A stretch of 64,000 nucleotides of DNA from Alteromonas aestuariivivens (GCF_003367475.1 NZ_QRHA01000001.1:372001-436000); one strand, 5' to 3'. Shown: positions 45,846-55,302, counted from the stretch's first letter. The notes: generated by a model from the sequence alone, not told the origin. Numbers and translations: made by a program.

Positions 45846-48370
45846 GATTTGCCCACCCAGGCCGGAAGTTGTGGAAAGCGCCTGCTCAATTGCCGGCGCT
45901 CATGGTGCAGGGAAAAATTCCGGAGGGTGCGGGCCAGCACCTGCCGGAGGGCTGGGCGGTATAGGGCATCATCCTCAGGGTAGCTGTCCTTCAATGGCAT
46001 TGGAGCAGGGGTATGCTGATAGCCCATCCAAACGTAATTTTGCATCATTAAACACAGTACCCGGGTGGTAGTGGATTCGCCGGATCCACCCAGGCGCTTT
46101 TGAACGGTTTCAAGCAAGGTCTTTGCCTTGGCTTCCGCCTTACTGGCTTCTGCTTCGGGCAAATAATGGCTGGCAAAACGTAATACGCAGATCTTCCTCA
46201 AATCCTGGCCGCTCCAGGTCTGGTTGGGAAATTCGAGAATGTCCGGCTTGTCGAGATAGGCGTATTCGTTTTCCGACATCCAGCGTGCGTAATGGCACAG
46301 GGCGTCGACAGCATAGCGGTAGCTGGAATCATTCCGCTGGTTTTGCTCTTTAATGCTGATAAAGCGGCAAACGGCCTGCAGGAAAACGGTGTAAAACCAG
46401 TTGGCTTCGATGTTATCCAACTGGCGCTTTTGAATGTCTTCATCCGGCTGAATGGTGTTGTAAATAATGTGAGCGCATTTGGCAAGGTCACCGGGCTGGC
46501 CGAGCAGGGCGTATCTGTCCATTAGTGCCTGGAGATAATTGCCGGTTCCTCTGTCGAGCGGATAGGCGCCGGTCAAAATATTTCTGAGGCCGGGTACATG
46601 GCGGTTTTTCAGCCCCATAAGGGTAGCAACCAGGGTTCCGTCCCCTTCGTAGTAACGCTCAATCCAGTCACATATGCTGAGCAGAGCCTGTTTAGAAGTA
46701 GCCGATCCAGTCAGATAATAATGCAACAGCAACCCATTGGTGTAGCAATGCTGCCCACCCGGCCCGCCTCCGCCGGCATGGTCGTCATATACGCCCTTTG
46801 GCTGATGCTCAGAATAGGTGCGGTGAGTGGCAGTATGGGCCTGCACATAGTGGTCGGTGTGCCAGAACAGGCCACCGGAATATTCAGGTTTGTCCTGGCA
46901 GGTATGGTATACGTCTATATCGGCCACATGTCGGGCGAGATCGTTGGCCAGTGTGAACCATTGCCGCTTGCCGGTTAGCAGGTACTGATAAAGCATCCCA
47001 TACAATGGGTCATACTGATTATTGTAATGGGAAATAAAATACGTCTCGTCAGGCTGCAGGGCTTTCTCGTGGTCGGCGTACAGCTCGCCAAAATGTCGCC
47101 AGCCAAATTCGTCAATGTCCAGGCGCTTGGCGAAGAAGCTATGTTCGCCGCTAACACCTTGCTGGATAAGAGCATGCAGGGGGGCTGAGTGCTGTTGCGC
47201 ATGAAACCAGCATACGGCCTTGGATTGTTCCGTCCACTGTGGGTTGAGTACGATTTTAAGTGGAGTCTGGTATTGACCAGTAAGTGAAAAATCGCGGGTT
47301 TTCTGTTCGCCGGGCTGCAATTCGGTTAGCGGAGCTTGCCGTGACCCTAACAGGCTGATTTGCATTTTCTGGCCGTTACCGCTCACAGATGCCGGGAAAT
47401 TTTGCCAGAACTGGTCAACGCTGAGTACCGGGCTATGCCTGTTGCTGATGAGTGTAACTGCTGGCTGGCAGTGGTCTTTGCACCTTTGTAGCTGGTTGTT
47501 GATGTGCCAGCGAAAGCCGCGAAACGGCAGCGAAACCTGGTTACTTTTATCAACATGTGCAGGGCTCTGCCAGTTGTCGTATCCGCTGGAAGCCTGATAG
47601 AGGCAATAGTCGGTGTCAGCTTCCAACTTTATCGGTGTTTCGCTTGTGTCCAGCGATATCGCCAGTGCGGGAGCCTCAGCGCTCAGGCTCCATTGCTCGA
47701 TCAGTATGGAATTAGGGTCGCCCAAATCCCACTTGCCATCAGGATGGGCTGCTGCACTGGGGTTACTCACTGTTACAGTAGCGAACAGGTCGCCGGTGGA
47801 CAGCATGATGGTAATTTCCGCTTGCAGCAACACGGGTTTGCCACCGGTAATCGCACTGGCCTGCTGAAACAGTTTTACCGCTACCGTGCGATGGCCGTTT
47901 TGACGGGTTTCATATTGGCTGGAAATCAGCCTGACTTCGGCCAACCCTGCTTGTGTGGTTAGCTCGCTATCAAGCCGGATGCCAGCTGAAACTTCCAGGC
48001 GTAAAAAACTGTTCGGGTCAATGCTGATGCAATCGCCGCTGTCGAGTTTAATTTCCCAACTGCTGTCAGATTGCGTGACCGGGCAGATCAAAGGCGTTAG
48101 CTGTGGTTTCGCTTCAGAGATGAAAATTTCTTCTTGGGCGTTGGCACCAACTGATAGGGTGCCTTCGATATCAAGCCATCGTACCGAGCCATCCTGCCAC
48201 AATCCGGTTACGCTGCAGCAGGCGTCGACCAAAGGGCCTGCGGTTGTGCTGAGTTGGAGTGCATCAGTTGCCTGCCATAAACCCTTGGGGCAGGGTATGC
48301 CGGTCCGGAATCGCCCATTTACGGTGTCGCAGGATGACGAATTTACAACTGAAAATACTGGCGTCGTCAT
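45842..48370 (-). CDS. PcRGLX/YetA-like (PL26-type) protein in the exopolysaccharide operon
   Basis: 842 aa from ATG 48370; first gene of the left-facing operon. The N-terminal region (GRFRTGIPCPKGLW, then LWQDGSVRWLDIEG) matches the pattern of the YetA/PcRGLX RIFT-barrel family related to exo-rhamnogalacturonan lyase. The central and C-terminal parts (about 420-760) look like an alpha-helical toroid with LFWHTDHYVQAH and GGQHCYTNGLLLHYYLTG. There is no signal peptide, so it would be cytoplasmic unless exported otherwise, which is odd for a lyase. Function could be glycan trimming or a non-catalytic role. Confidence 0.65.
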   Translation of the reverse strand: MTTPVFSVVNSSSCDTVNGRFRTGIPCPKGLWQATDALQLSTTAGPLVDACCSVTGLWQDGSVRWLDIEGTLSVGANAQEEIFISEAKPQLTPLICPVTQSDSSWEIKLDSGDCISIDPNSFLRLEVSAGIRLDSELTTQAGLAEVRLISSQYETRQNGHRTVAVKLFQQASAITGGKPVLLQAEITIMLSTGDLFATVTVSNPSAAAHPDGKWDLGDPNSILIEQWSLSAEAPALAISLDTSETPIKLEADTDYCLYQASSGYDNWQSPAHVDKSNQVSLPFRGFRWHINNQLQRCKDHCQPAVTLISNRHSPVLSVDQFWQNFPASVSGNGQKMQISLLGSRQAPLTELQPGEQKTRDFSLTGQYQTPLKIVLNPQWTEQSKAVCWFHAQQHSAPLHALIQQGVSGEHSFFAKRLDIDEFGWRHFGELYADHEKALQPDETYFISHYNNQYDPLYGMLYQYLLTGKRQWFTLANDLARHVADIDVYHTCQDKPEYSGGLFWHTDHYVQAHTATHRTYSEHQPKGVYDDHAGGGGPGGQHCYTNGLLLHYYLTGSATSKQALLSICDWIERYYEGDGTLVATLMGLKNRHVPGLRNILTGAYPLDRGTGNYLQALMDRYALLGQPGDLAKCAHIIYNTIQPDEDIQKRQLDNIEANWFYTVFLQAVCRFISIKEQNQRNDSSYRYAVDALCHYARWMSENEYAYLDKPDILEFPNQTWSGQDLRKICVLRFASHYLPEAEASKAEAKAKTLLETVQKRLGGSGESTTTRVLCLMMQNYVWMGYQHTPAPMPLKDSYPEDDALYRPALRQVLARTLRNFSLHHERRQLSRRFPQLPAWVGKS

Positions 48371-48485
48371 GGGGGCTGAATACTTCTTCCGTGAACTGAT
48401 TACAACCAGGTTACTTTATCTGAGTTTGTGTGAATTGCCAATTGTTGATCCGCGCCGATGCCCGTCCTGCAACGGTGCGAGACTT

Positions 48486-48514
48486 TTGACCTGGTCTGAA
48501 AGTCGTCGTAACAT
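48486..48514 (+). promoter_or_regulatory. Candidate sigma-70 promoter of the TIGR03087-like gene
   Basis: TTGACC at 48486-48491 and TAACAT at 48509-48514 are 17 bp apart. The -10 overlaps the in-frame ATG at 48513, so a transcript from here could not use that ATG; this supports TTG 48564 as the start of the following gene. Confidence 0.5.
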
Positions 48515-48563
48515 GCTGGCGGGATTCAGAATTTACGCACTAAGAAGTGAAAGTGGTGGCTGT

Positions 48564-49760
48564 TTGAAAATTTGTGTGTTGGCACAGCGGGTGCCCTATC
48601 CGCCAAATAAAGGCGAGAAACTGCGAAGTTACCATCAGATTAGGCGGTTGGTGGAATTGGGCCATCAGGTTGAGGTGTACTCACTTACTGAATCTGCGCA
48701 GGATCAGGAGGACGCCCGGGCGCTGGCACAACAGTTGAATGTCAGGGTTGTGACTGAACGTCTTTCAGCAAGGTGGAAACGCTATCTGTGGGCCTTGTTG
48801 CATAACCAGCCTTTGAGTGTCGGAGCGTTTTACACTTCGGCAATGCAGAAGCACGTAGCGAGGTTATTGGCGGATTCCAGTGTGGATGTCATGCTGTTAA
48901 CCGCATCCAGCCTCGGTTTTTATGTGTTTAACGCCACTCCCAATCCGAATTGCGCCAAAGTCCTGCTGGATTTTATGGATGTAGACTCGGATAAATGGCG
49001 CCAGTACGCCGAGCGTGCCAACTGGCCGCTGACCTGGGTATATCAACGTGAATCCAGCGGAATACGCTGGCTGGAACAGCGGGCCAACCAATCTTTCGCG
49101 GCCACATTTCTGATTGCTCAGGACGAAGTATCATTGTTCCATTCCAAGGTTTCACACGCCAAACCGGTTCAGGTGTTAGGCAACGGCATGGCTTTCGACG
49201 ACTTTTACCCGCCTGAAAAAGCGCCTGATCACACCAGGCCCCATTTTTTGTTCACCGGTGTCATGGATTACAAACCAAATGTGGATGCGGTTGTGTGGTT
49301 CGTTCAGGCGTGCTGGCCGTCGGTGAAGGCGGCTTTGCCTGGCGCTGTATTTACCATTGCCGGAATGAACCCTGGTAATGAAGTTAAGGCGCTGGCACAG
49401 GACCCCAGTATTCAGGTCACCGGTTTTGTCGACGATATTCTGCCTTATTTTCACAACGCGACCGTTTTTGTGGCTCCGTTCCGCATTGCCCGGGGTGTGC
49501 AGAACAAGGTCTTGCAGGCCGCGGCCTGCGGTGTGCCCATTGTGACAACTTCAATGGGCGCAGAAGGAATTGGGTTCGCCCATTCAGACTGTATGACCAT
49601 TGTGGACGATGCTGACGGGTTTGCCGAGGCCTGCATTAAAAGCTGCGAGAACCGCACCCAGTCACTTGAAATGGCACAGTGTGCATTACAACAACTGACA
49701 GAGACTTACAGCTGGGAACAGCAGTTGCGACCATTGGAAGAGGCGTTGGCTGAGCTATGA
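48564..49760 (+). CDS. GT4 glycosyltransferase, XrtA-associated (TIGR03087-like)
   Basis: 398 aa from TTG 48564. The family begins MKI....R.PYPPNKG.K.R, here KICVLAQRVPYPPNKGEKL, and the promoter upstream argues against the longer frames (the frame is open from 47955). The motifs FLFTGVMDYKPNVDAVVWFV and FVAPFRIARGVQNKVLQAAACGVPIV mark the donor domain. Conserved member of XrtA loci (Stp1). It overlaps the acetyltransferase gene by 4 bp. Confidence 0.88.
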   Translation: MKICVLAQRVPYPPNKGEKLRSYHQIRRLVELGHQVEVYSLTESAQDQEDARALAQQLNVRVVTERLSARWKRYLWALLHNQPLSVGAFYTSAMQKHVARLLADSSVDVMLLTASSLGFYVFNATPNPNCAKVLLDFMDVDSDKWRQYAERANWPLTWVYQRESSGIRWLEQRANQSFAATFLIAQDEVSLFHSKVSHAKPVQVLGNGMAFDDFYPPEKAPDHTRPHFLFTGVMDYKPNVDAVVWFVQACWPSVKAALPGAVFTIAGMNPGNEVKALAQDPSIQVTGFVDDILPYFHNATVFVAPFRIARGVQNKVLQAAACGVPIVTTSMGAEGIGFAHSDCMTIVDDADGFAEACIKSCENRTQSLEMAQCALQQLTETYSWEQQLRPLEEALAEL

Positions 49761-50371
49761 AAAACGGCTTGAAACAGATTTTGTTTACCCTTTGTGCGGT
49801 TGCAACGGCACCTTTGTGGCTTTCCTTTCGGCTGTTGGCGCTGGTTGTAAACAAAGACTCGCTGCTGGCTGGTTTCAGCCAGTTGCTTTCGCTGTTGCCC
49901 GGAAAATGCGGCACCTATCTGCGGGCCGGATTTTACCGTTTTACGCTGACCCACTGTGCACCGAATGCGGTGATTTCCTTTCTTACCCTGTTTTCACAGC
50001 AGGACACAGAGATTGCCGAAGGCTGTTATATCGGCCCACAATGCAATATTGGCAAATGCTCGATTGGACGCAACACCCTGGTAGGCAGTGGCGTGCACAT
50101 TATGAGCGGAAAAGGGCAGCATAACTTTGATGATCCGGATACCCCTATCAAAGATCAGGGCGGTGTTTTCAGCAAGATTTCCATTGGTGAAAATTGTTGG
50201 CTGGGCAATGGCGCGCTGGTCATGGCAAACGTTGGTGCCGGCAGCGTGGTGGCGGCGGGGGCGGTAGTGGTTAACGACGTGCCGGAGGGTGCCATAGTGG
50301 GTGGAAATCCGGCCAAAGTTATTAAAATGCGAGGCGAAACAAAAACGTCACAAGCCAGCGTGAAGCGTTAG
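49757..50371 (+). CDS. Left-handed beta-helix acetyltransferase
   Basis: 204 aa. An N-terminal membrane-associated stretch (about 5-30) precedes a hexapeptide-repeat domain from about 93 to 185 (GCYIGPQCNIGKCSIG, ISIGENCWLGNGALVMANVG, VGGNPAKVI). It is a CapG/NeuD-like O-acetyltransferase using acetyl-CoA, likely modifying a sugar of the exopolysaccharide. Its stop codon overlaps that of the convergent FemAB-like gene. Confidence 0.85.
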   Translation: MKNGLKQILFTLCAVATAPLWLSFRLLALVVNKDSLLAGFSQLLSLLPGKCGTYLRAGFYRFTLTHCAPNAVISFLTLFSQQDTEIAEGCYIGPQCNIGKCSIGRNTLVGSGVHIMSGKGQHNFDDPDTPIKDQGGVFSKISIGENCWLGNGALVMANVGAGSVVAAGAVVVNDVPEGAIVGGNPAKVIKMRGETKTSQASVKR

Positions 50372-51444
50372 CCTGATATTAGCCGTTTCAATTTCACAAG
50401 GGCCTGAAGCAGCTTACCACGCCAGTTTGGGGCGTATATGGTAACACTGTGCATGCTGTAGTGAGCTGTAGCCAGTGAGCGTTTGTACTGGCTGTCTCCG
50501 GCCAGAAAGTCGTAGTTTTCAAACCCCTGGCGGGCGTAGTGTTCCATTATCGCACAATGCAGGACGTAACCGGGTTTGATGTGTCTGGTGGCTATAGCGT
50601 AGTTTATCCCACAGCAATAGAAATACACCTGGCTGCCCATCAGCAGATTGTAGCTGAAGCCAATTGTGACTTCGCCGGCTGCAACCCGAACTACATCCGT
50701 CAGTTCAGGGGCGGAATGCAGTAACCCTTTATGATGCCTGATAAAATGGGGGTTCGAGAATCCGCTGCCTTCCGCTGTGGCCTGCCATCTGGCCCGGTGC
50801 CAGTGGCCCAATTCGTTCAGCCAGGCCAGTTTTTCCTCTGAAGACTTTGCTGCTGAGACGTGGATGGTGCCAAAGGCCATCTCCAGTTCTTTAAACGCTT
50901 TGCGAACCCGGGGGCGGGTATTGCGGGAAAGTGTCGCAATGATGTCGCCATTGGCGGGCAGTCGGGCGATTCGCGCCTGCACAGTCTGGTGCTCATGCAG
51001 CCCTGTGGGGAGGGTAGCCAGCCATTCGGAATAACAATCTGTCATTGATACCTGAAGTTCAGCGACGTATAAGTGCTGGAATATCAGCTCCATCAGAGCC
51101 TGAAAACAGCCCTTCTGGTATTCTTCGGCACACTGAATGCGGTTATGTTCAATCCAAACCTGATCGCAGGGAATGTTACCGGCCTGATTAAGGTGTGCGC
51201 GGGCAAGAGGCAGCCAGCCCGGCCCCCGGCGTTTAACTGAAAACAATGCCACGCCAACCAGTGTCTGATTTTGAAAAAAGCGCACCATATCAACGCAGTG
51301 ATCAAGCGAATTCAGCCAGCATTCAAACCAGTGCCGGGTAAGAAAAGGGGAAGGTGGCGCGTAGCGTTCAGATAACTCAGCCATCGCCTGAGAGTAATCC
51401 TCAGGAGCGATGGCTGGAGCATAATGAGCGGAGATGGAGCTCAT
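50368..51444 (-). CDS. Second FemAB/GNAT-like protein
   Basis: 358 aa from ATG 51444. It has the GNAT/FemAB-like layout: FLTRHWFECWLNSL, a basic RNTRPRVRKAFKELE region, and a C-terminal YFYCCGINYAIATRHIKPGYVLHCAIMEHY with FENYDFLAGDSQYKRSLA. It resembles CelD/BcsL-type acetyltransferases more than the TIGR03019 protein at 41680. It lies 11 bp behind the TPR lipoprotein gene and is probably co-transcribed with it. Confidence 0.78.
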   Translation of the reverse strand: MSSISAHYAPAIAPEDYSQAMAELSERYAPPSPFLTRHWFECWLNSLDHCVDMVRFFQNQTLVGVALFSVKRRGPGWLPLARAHLNQAGNIPCDQVWIEHNRIQCAEEYQKGCFQALMELIFQHLYVAELQVSMTDCYSEWLATLPTGLHEHQTVQARIARLPANGDIIATLSRNTRPRVRKAFKELEMAFGTIHVSAAKSSEEKLAWLNELGHWHRARWQATAEGSGFSNPHFIRHHKGLLHSAPELTDVVRVAAGEVTIGFSYNLLMGSQVYFYCCGINYAIATRHIKPGYVLHCAIMEHYARQGFENYDFLAGDSQYKRSLATAHYSMHSVTIYAPNWRGKLLQALVKLKRLISG

Positions 51445-51455
51445 TTCGTTATGAG

Positions 51456-53966
51456 TTACCCTTGCTTGGCTGACAGTTCGTCAATCATGGACTTGGTGTC
51501 CATGATATTGGCGTTGTCTGGCGCCAGTTTCAGAGCCTGTTCAATGTAAACCCGCGCCTGTTCCAGTTCACCTTTGTTGGCCAGCAGGTAGGCATAGTTG
51601 TTCAGTGAAACCGGATTTCTGGCCATAAGGGATTGATCCACACTGGCATACAGGCTCATGGCGGATTCAGGCTCTGTTCCGGTGACCAGCGTGGCCAGCA
51701 TCATTTTCACCGTATCATCACTGGGGTTAGCTTCCACATGACTTTTCGCGAGGTTGATGGCTGCCCTGGGCTGAGAGCTTTTGAGCAGGCTGTCGATGCT
51801 GTTAACCGCATATCGCGTGGTTGGGTTAAGCCGATAGGCCTGGATGTAATGGCTGGCAGCCGCCTTATAGTCTCCGGAGGAAGCAGCGATGGCACCCTGC
51901 AGACCGGTAACGGCATCCGGATGGGCTTCGCCGTCTATCAGGCTGAGCAAGCGTTGTGCTTCGTTAATGTTTTTGTTCTGCAAAGCGCTTAAAACCAGGG
52001 TTTCCTTTTGCTGTAAGGAGTACGAGGCTTCCGGTACGCCTGCAAACAGGTTGGTCAGTTTTTCACTGTCGCCAGAGCCTTTGTAGTAGCGTTCGAGCAT
52101 CTTAAACGCACTACCGGAGACTGGTTCACTGCCAATCAGGCGCAATGCGGTAGTTTCGAAGCGGTCAACTTCGCCTGTTGCAACCAGGGCATGCAGGTAC
52201 TCGCCCTTTTGTTGTTCGGGAAGCTTGAGCAGAACTGCCTGCCCATCAACGAAACCTACCAGTTCCTTGTGCATTTCCTGTTGTGACAGGTAACTTACCA
52301 GCCCGGCGCTGTGCTCAGGGCTGAATGTGTTTTCATTCAGTATTTGCGATGCACCGAGTTCAAATTTATTCTGAAGGATCAACTGGCCAACCAGCATGGT
52401 AAGCAGATCTTCTTTGCCCTGAAGCGCCTTTTTCGCCTGCTCAATGTCAGCTTGTGATTCGGACGCGTTTACCAGCAGAGTAATGGACAATGGGTTGGCA
52501 TTATTGTGTTTCAGTGCTTCCAGCCCCAGTTGGCGGGCTTCGGCATTACTGCCTTTGCCGATGGCGCTGAGCATTCTGAGGTTGCTCTTGAAAGCCGGTG
52601 AAGACAGCGTGGCACCTTTAATGACTTCGTCTGCTTTGTCAAATTGCTTTGCCTGCAGCAGTGACTGGATGTAAAGCACCGCGATTTGCGGGTTTTCTGA
52701 ATCAGCCTGATAGGCTCTTTCAAGGGAATCAAGCGCACTGGACTGGTTGTTCTCCAGTTTTGCCAATATTCCCTGGGATAGGTGGGTGTACGCAGAGGAG
52801 GGGTTGGACAACGCCAACTCTTTTAAAAACTGCCCGGAAAGCTCGGTTTCGCCGCTGGTAGCAAATTTGACCGAGGTAGCGCTCAGAATTTCTTCATCAG
52901 ACAGTTTTTCACTGCTCTGAAATACCTGCTGAGTCATCTTCTCAAGCAGTGCAGTGTCTTTAAGTTTGGCTGCCAGCGCCAATAGCAGATTGTTACCTGC
53001 TTCATTGCGTGACAGTTTGCCCACCAAAGGCTGCAGACTTTGCAGTGCAGATTCATAGTTGCCTAAACGAAAAGAAGCGGCAGCGGACAATACCCGTGCT
53101 GACTCACCCAGTCGGGGGTCGTTCACTACGTACTGGGAATATTCACTAACCTGTTCCAACTGCTGATTCTGGTAGTGGAATACTGCTTTGGCGTAATTTG
53201 CCAGCGGGTGTGTTTTGTATACTCCCAGTATTTCGGAGGCATACTTTTCAGCTTTTTCCAGATTGTTTGACAGTAAAGCAGAACGGGTCAGCAATACCAG
53301 CGAGCGGTTGTCTCTTGGACGCAGCAGCCGGTATGACTCGTAAGCGTCGTATGCCGCGGGAAAATTGCCCTGGCGCTCTGTAAGCATGGCATTTAGAAGA
53401 TGGGCATCCGCATTGTTTTTATCCAGCGCGATGGCCTGGCTGGCCAACCTCTGCGCCCGTTGAACGTCATTTTGTGCTACGGCATTGAACGCTAAACCTA
53501 AGGCGGCGTAGCTGCTGTTCAAATCTGAAAGAGTGGAGGCAAGTTTGTCGGCCTTCTCGGCCCGGTCAAGGTTCAGGGCTGCGTTAATGGCAAACGCGGC
53601 GGCCTGATCAGTAAGCGGCCCATGAGTTTGGTCCAGCAGTTCAAGTGCTGAATTGAATTCTTCCAGCAACGTTGCCGTTATTAGCATACCTTCAAGCGCT
53701 GACTGGCTTTTTGCAACCGCATAGACATCATCAAAGTTTTTGCGTGCGGAGGCGAAACTACCAATACGGAGCTCAGCCTGAGCCAGCAAAAGCCGCGCTT
53801 CAATATTATCGGGTTGTTCTGCAAGAACGTTTTTGGCAAGGATAATGGATTCGGAGGGAGCATCTATCAGCTTTTGTTGGGCCGATGACAGTTTTTCTTC
53901 GTTGCTCTGGCCACCACAGGCGACAAGGCAGGAGGTTAACAACAGGGTACTGCAAATTCGATACAT
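51456..53966 (-). CDS. prsT: PEP-CTERM system TPR-repeat lipoprotein PrsT
   Basis: 836 aa lipoprotein: signal with lipobox LVAC (Cys17 in MYRICSTLLLTSCLVACGG), then many TPR helices up to the C-terminus (e.g. NADAHLLNAMLTERQGNFPAAYDAYESYR). This is the TIGR02917-type protein that occurs only with exosortase systems and is thought to help export or assembly of the polymer or sorted proteins at the envelope. It lies downstream of the PEP-CTERM-like gene, separated by that gene's terminator, with no other gene between. Confidence 0.92.
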   Translation of the reverse strand: MYRICSTLLLTSCLVACGGQSNEEKLSSAQQKLIDAPSESIILAKNVLAEQPDNIEARLLLAQAELRIGSFASARKNFDDVYAVAKSQSALEGMLITATLLEEFNSALELLDQTHGPLTDQAAAFAINAALNLDRAEKADKLASTLSDLNSSYAALGLAFNAVAQNDVQRAQRLASQAIALDKNNADAHLLNAMLTERQGNFPAAYDAYESYRLLRPRDNRSLVLLTRSALLSNNLEKAEKYASEILGVYKTHPLANYAKAVFHYQNQQLEQVSEYSQYVVNDPRLGESARVLSAAASFRLGNYESALQSLQPLVGKLSRNEAGNNLLLALAAKLKDTALLEKMTQQVFQSSEKLSDEEILSATSVKFATSGETELSGQFLKELALSNPSSAYTHLSQGILAKLENNQSSALDSLERAYQADSENPQIAVLYIQSLLQAKQFDKADEVIKGATLSSPAFKSNLRMLSAIGKGSNAEARQLGLEALKHNNANPLSITLLVNASESQADIEQAKKALQGKEDLLTMLVGQLILQNKFELGASQILNENTFSPEHSAGLVSYLSQQEMHKELVGFVDGQAVLLKLPEQQKGEYLHALVATGEVDRFETTALRLIGSEPVSGSAFKMLERYYKGSGDSEKLTNLFAGVPEASYSLQQKETLVLSALQNKNINEAQRLLSLIDGEAHPDAVTGLQGAIAASSGDYKAAASHYIQAYRLNPTTRYAVNSIDSLLKSSQPRAAINLAKSHVEANPSDDTVKMMLATLVTGTEPESAMSLYASVDQSLMARNPVSLNNYAYLLANKGELEQARVYIEQALKLAPDNANIMDTKSMIDELSAKQG

Positions 53967-53977
53967 GACTACAACCT

Positions 53978-54004
53978 AAAAAAAAGGAGCCGACTTCGGC
54001 TCCT
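53978..54004 (-). terminator. Rho-independent terminator of the PEP-CTERM-like gene
   Basis: Nine-bp stem (53985-53993 aggagccga with 53996-54004 tcggctcct) and, on the minus strand, a run of eight T immediately after it (plus-strand A 53978-53985). It follows the stop at 54031 and precedes the prsT ATG at 53966. Confidence 0.88.
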
Positions 54005-54030
54005 AACTTAACAAATGTGCTGGTAAAAGA

Positions 54031-55242
54031 CTATGCAAATCTGCGTCTTAGACCCAGAGCCAGCAGAGCCAGACCAGACAGCAGCAGAGAACCCGGAGAG
54101 CTGGCTTCGATGGAAGCACTGGCGTCGGTTTCGGTTTGGCGTGCCAGCAGGTCGAACTCACAGCTTGCGTTCGGGCCGGCACAGCCTGCGGCGTCACGGA
54201 TCAGTTGCTTCAGTTCGTCCCATTTGTCGTCAGCGGCAGATGGGTCACCAATCAGGCCTGAGCAGCCACCGAATGGGATGTCAGTATCAGGCAGTGAACA
54301 ACCAGCGCCGTTGGCTTCTGCAGTGATGTCCCAAGCGTTGTAATCGTCTTTGGTGTAGTAGTACAGCTGACCTGCATCACCGTTACCTGCCAGGTTGGTG
54401 TCACCAACAGTTACGCTCTGCAATGATCCAGGGACTTCGCTGTAGCTGCCAACACTTTGGTCGATGTTGGTATCAACGCGAATGGTTGGGTTAGTTGCGT
54501 CAGGGTCAGCAACCAGGTCTGCAAAAGAGTTACCGTACTGGTCATACAGCAGGTCTTCCGCTGCCTGGATGGTTTCGCCCAGAATGTTCAGAGTGAACAA
54601 ACCGCCGCTGGTTTCGCTGTCCAGGCCGCTAACATCAAATGACCCAGCCAGAGCCAGGCGGTTACCCATATCGTCGGTCAAAAACAGGTTGAAAAGACCA
54701 TCAGTGATATTGGCGTAAAGAATTTCGTCAGAGTCACCGTCGATGATGCCATCGTTGCTCATCGCTTCTGCGATTGTGGCACACACAGGGGCTGTGAAGA
54801 TGTCGGTAACAGTACAGCCCATAGTCGCTGTGTTTACTGCAACAACGTAATCTTCAACTGACAAACCAACGTTTGCAGCCATGGTTGCAAGTGCAACTTC
54901 TGATTGAGTAGTTGCTACTGCAGTACCAACCAACAGGTAATCGGCAACCAAAGAGTAGCTGCCAGAGAACGTTGAACCACCAATCTGAGTATTGTTCAGA
55001 TAGTAGGCTCCCAGATTAACGTTGTTGCCGAAGTCGAAAACGAATTCGCCGTTGTTAACAAAGCCGTCCTGGGTGGAGTCAACGTAGTACGATGACGGGT
55101 ACATTTGCAGGAAGTCCAACTCATCAAACACGATTGCGTCAGAAAGGTCGCCATCCATAGTTGGGTCAAGTGTAATTGGGCTTGCCATAGCGCCGGCAGA
55201 CAGTGCAGAGCTCAAAGCAAGTGTAAGCAGTAACTTCTTCAT
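54031..55242 (-). CDS. Secreted protein with variant PEP-CTERM sorting tail
   Basis: 403 aa from ATG 55242 (GGAG seven bases upstream); an upstream extension to 55317 is not native. It has a signal peptide (MKKLLLTLALSSALSAGAMA), an acidic, Asp/Asn/Thr-rich body with few lysines, and a C-terminal tripartite signal: SSPG, a hydrophobic segment (SLLLSGLALLALG) and RRR. The canonical Pro-Glu-Pro is replaced by Ser-Pro-Gly. Its position next to prsT makes it the likely exosortase A substrate. No domain is recognised in the body; seven cysteines could form disulfides. Confidence 0.85.
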   Translation of the reverse strand: MKKLLLTLALSSALSAGAMASPITLDPTMDGDLSDAIVFDELDFLQMYPSSYYVDSTQDGFVNNGEFVFDFGNNVNLGAYYLNNTQIGGSTFSGSYSLVADYLLVGTAVATTQSEVALATMAANVGLSVEDYVVAVNTATMGCTVTDIFTAPVCATIAEAMSNDGIIDGDSDEILYANITDGLFNLFLTDDMGNRLALAGSFDVSGLDSETSGGLFTLNILGETIQAAEDLLYDQYGNSFADLVADPDATNPTIRVDTNIDQSVGSYSEVPGSLQSVTVGDTNLAGNGDAGQLYYYTKDDYNAWDITAEANGAGCSLPDTDIPFGGCSGLIGDPSAADDKWDELKQLIRDAAGCAGPNASCEFDLLARQTETDASASIEASSPGSLLLSGLALLALGLRRRFA

Positions 55243-55286
55243 TTCTATTCTCCATGAAACAAAATTGGGCAATTCGCAATCAGTAA

Positions 55287-55302
55287 AGCAGGTATCTTGC
55301 CA
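55287..55302 (-). promoter_or_regulatory. Sigma-54-like promoter upstream of the PEP-CTERM-like gene
   Basis: On the minus strand TGGCAAGATACCTGCT matches the -24/-12 consensus TGGCAC-N5-TTGCW at all but two positions, with correct GG-to-GC spacing. It would start transcription roughly 35 bases before the ATG at 55242. PEP-CTERM genes in other bacteria are known to depend on RpoN and the PrsK/PrsR pair, which fits. Confidence 0.6.

Noticed and set aside
47955-48563. Open frame extending the TIGR03087-like glycosyltransferase about 200 residues upstream
   Set aside because: It runs antisense through the start of the PL26-like gene, the extension has no family likeness, and a -35/-10 pair at 48486-48514 lies inside it.
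51456-53966. Internal repeats in the long lipoprotein gene as DNA repeats
   Set aside because: The periodicity is at protein level (TPR helices) and not near-identical in DNA.
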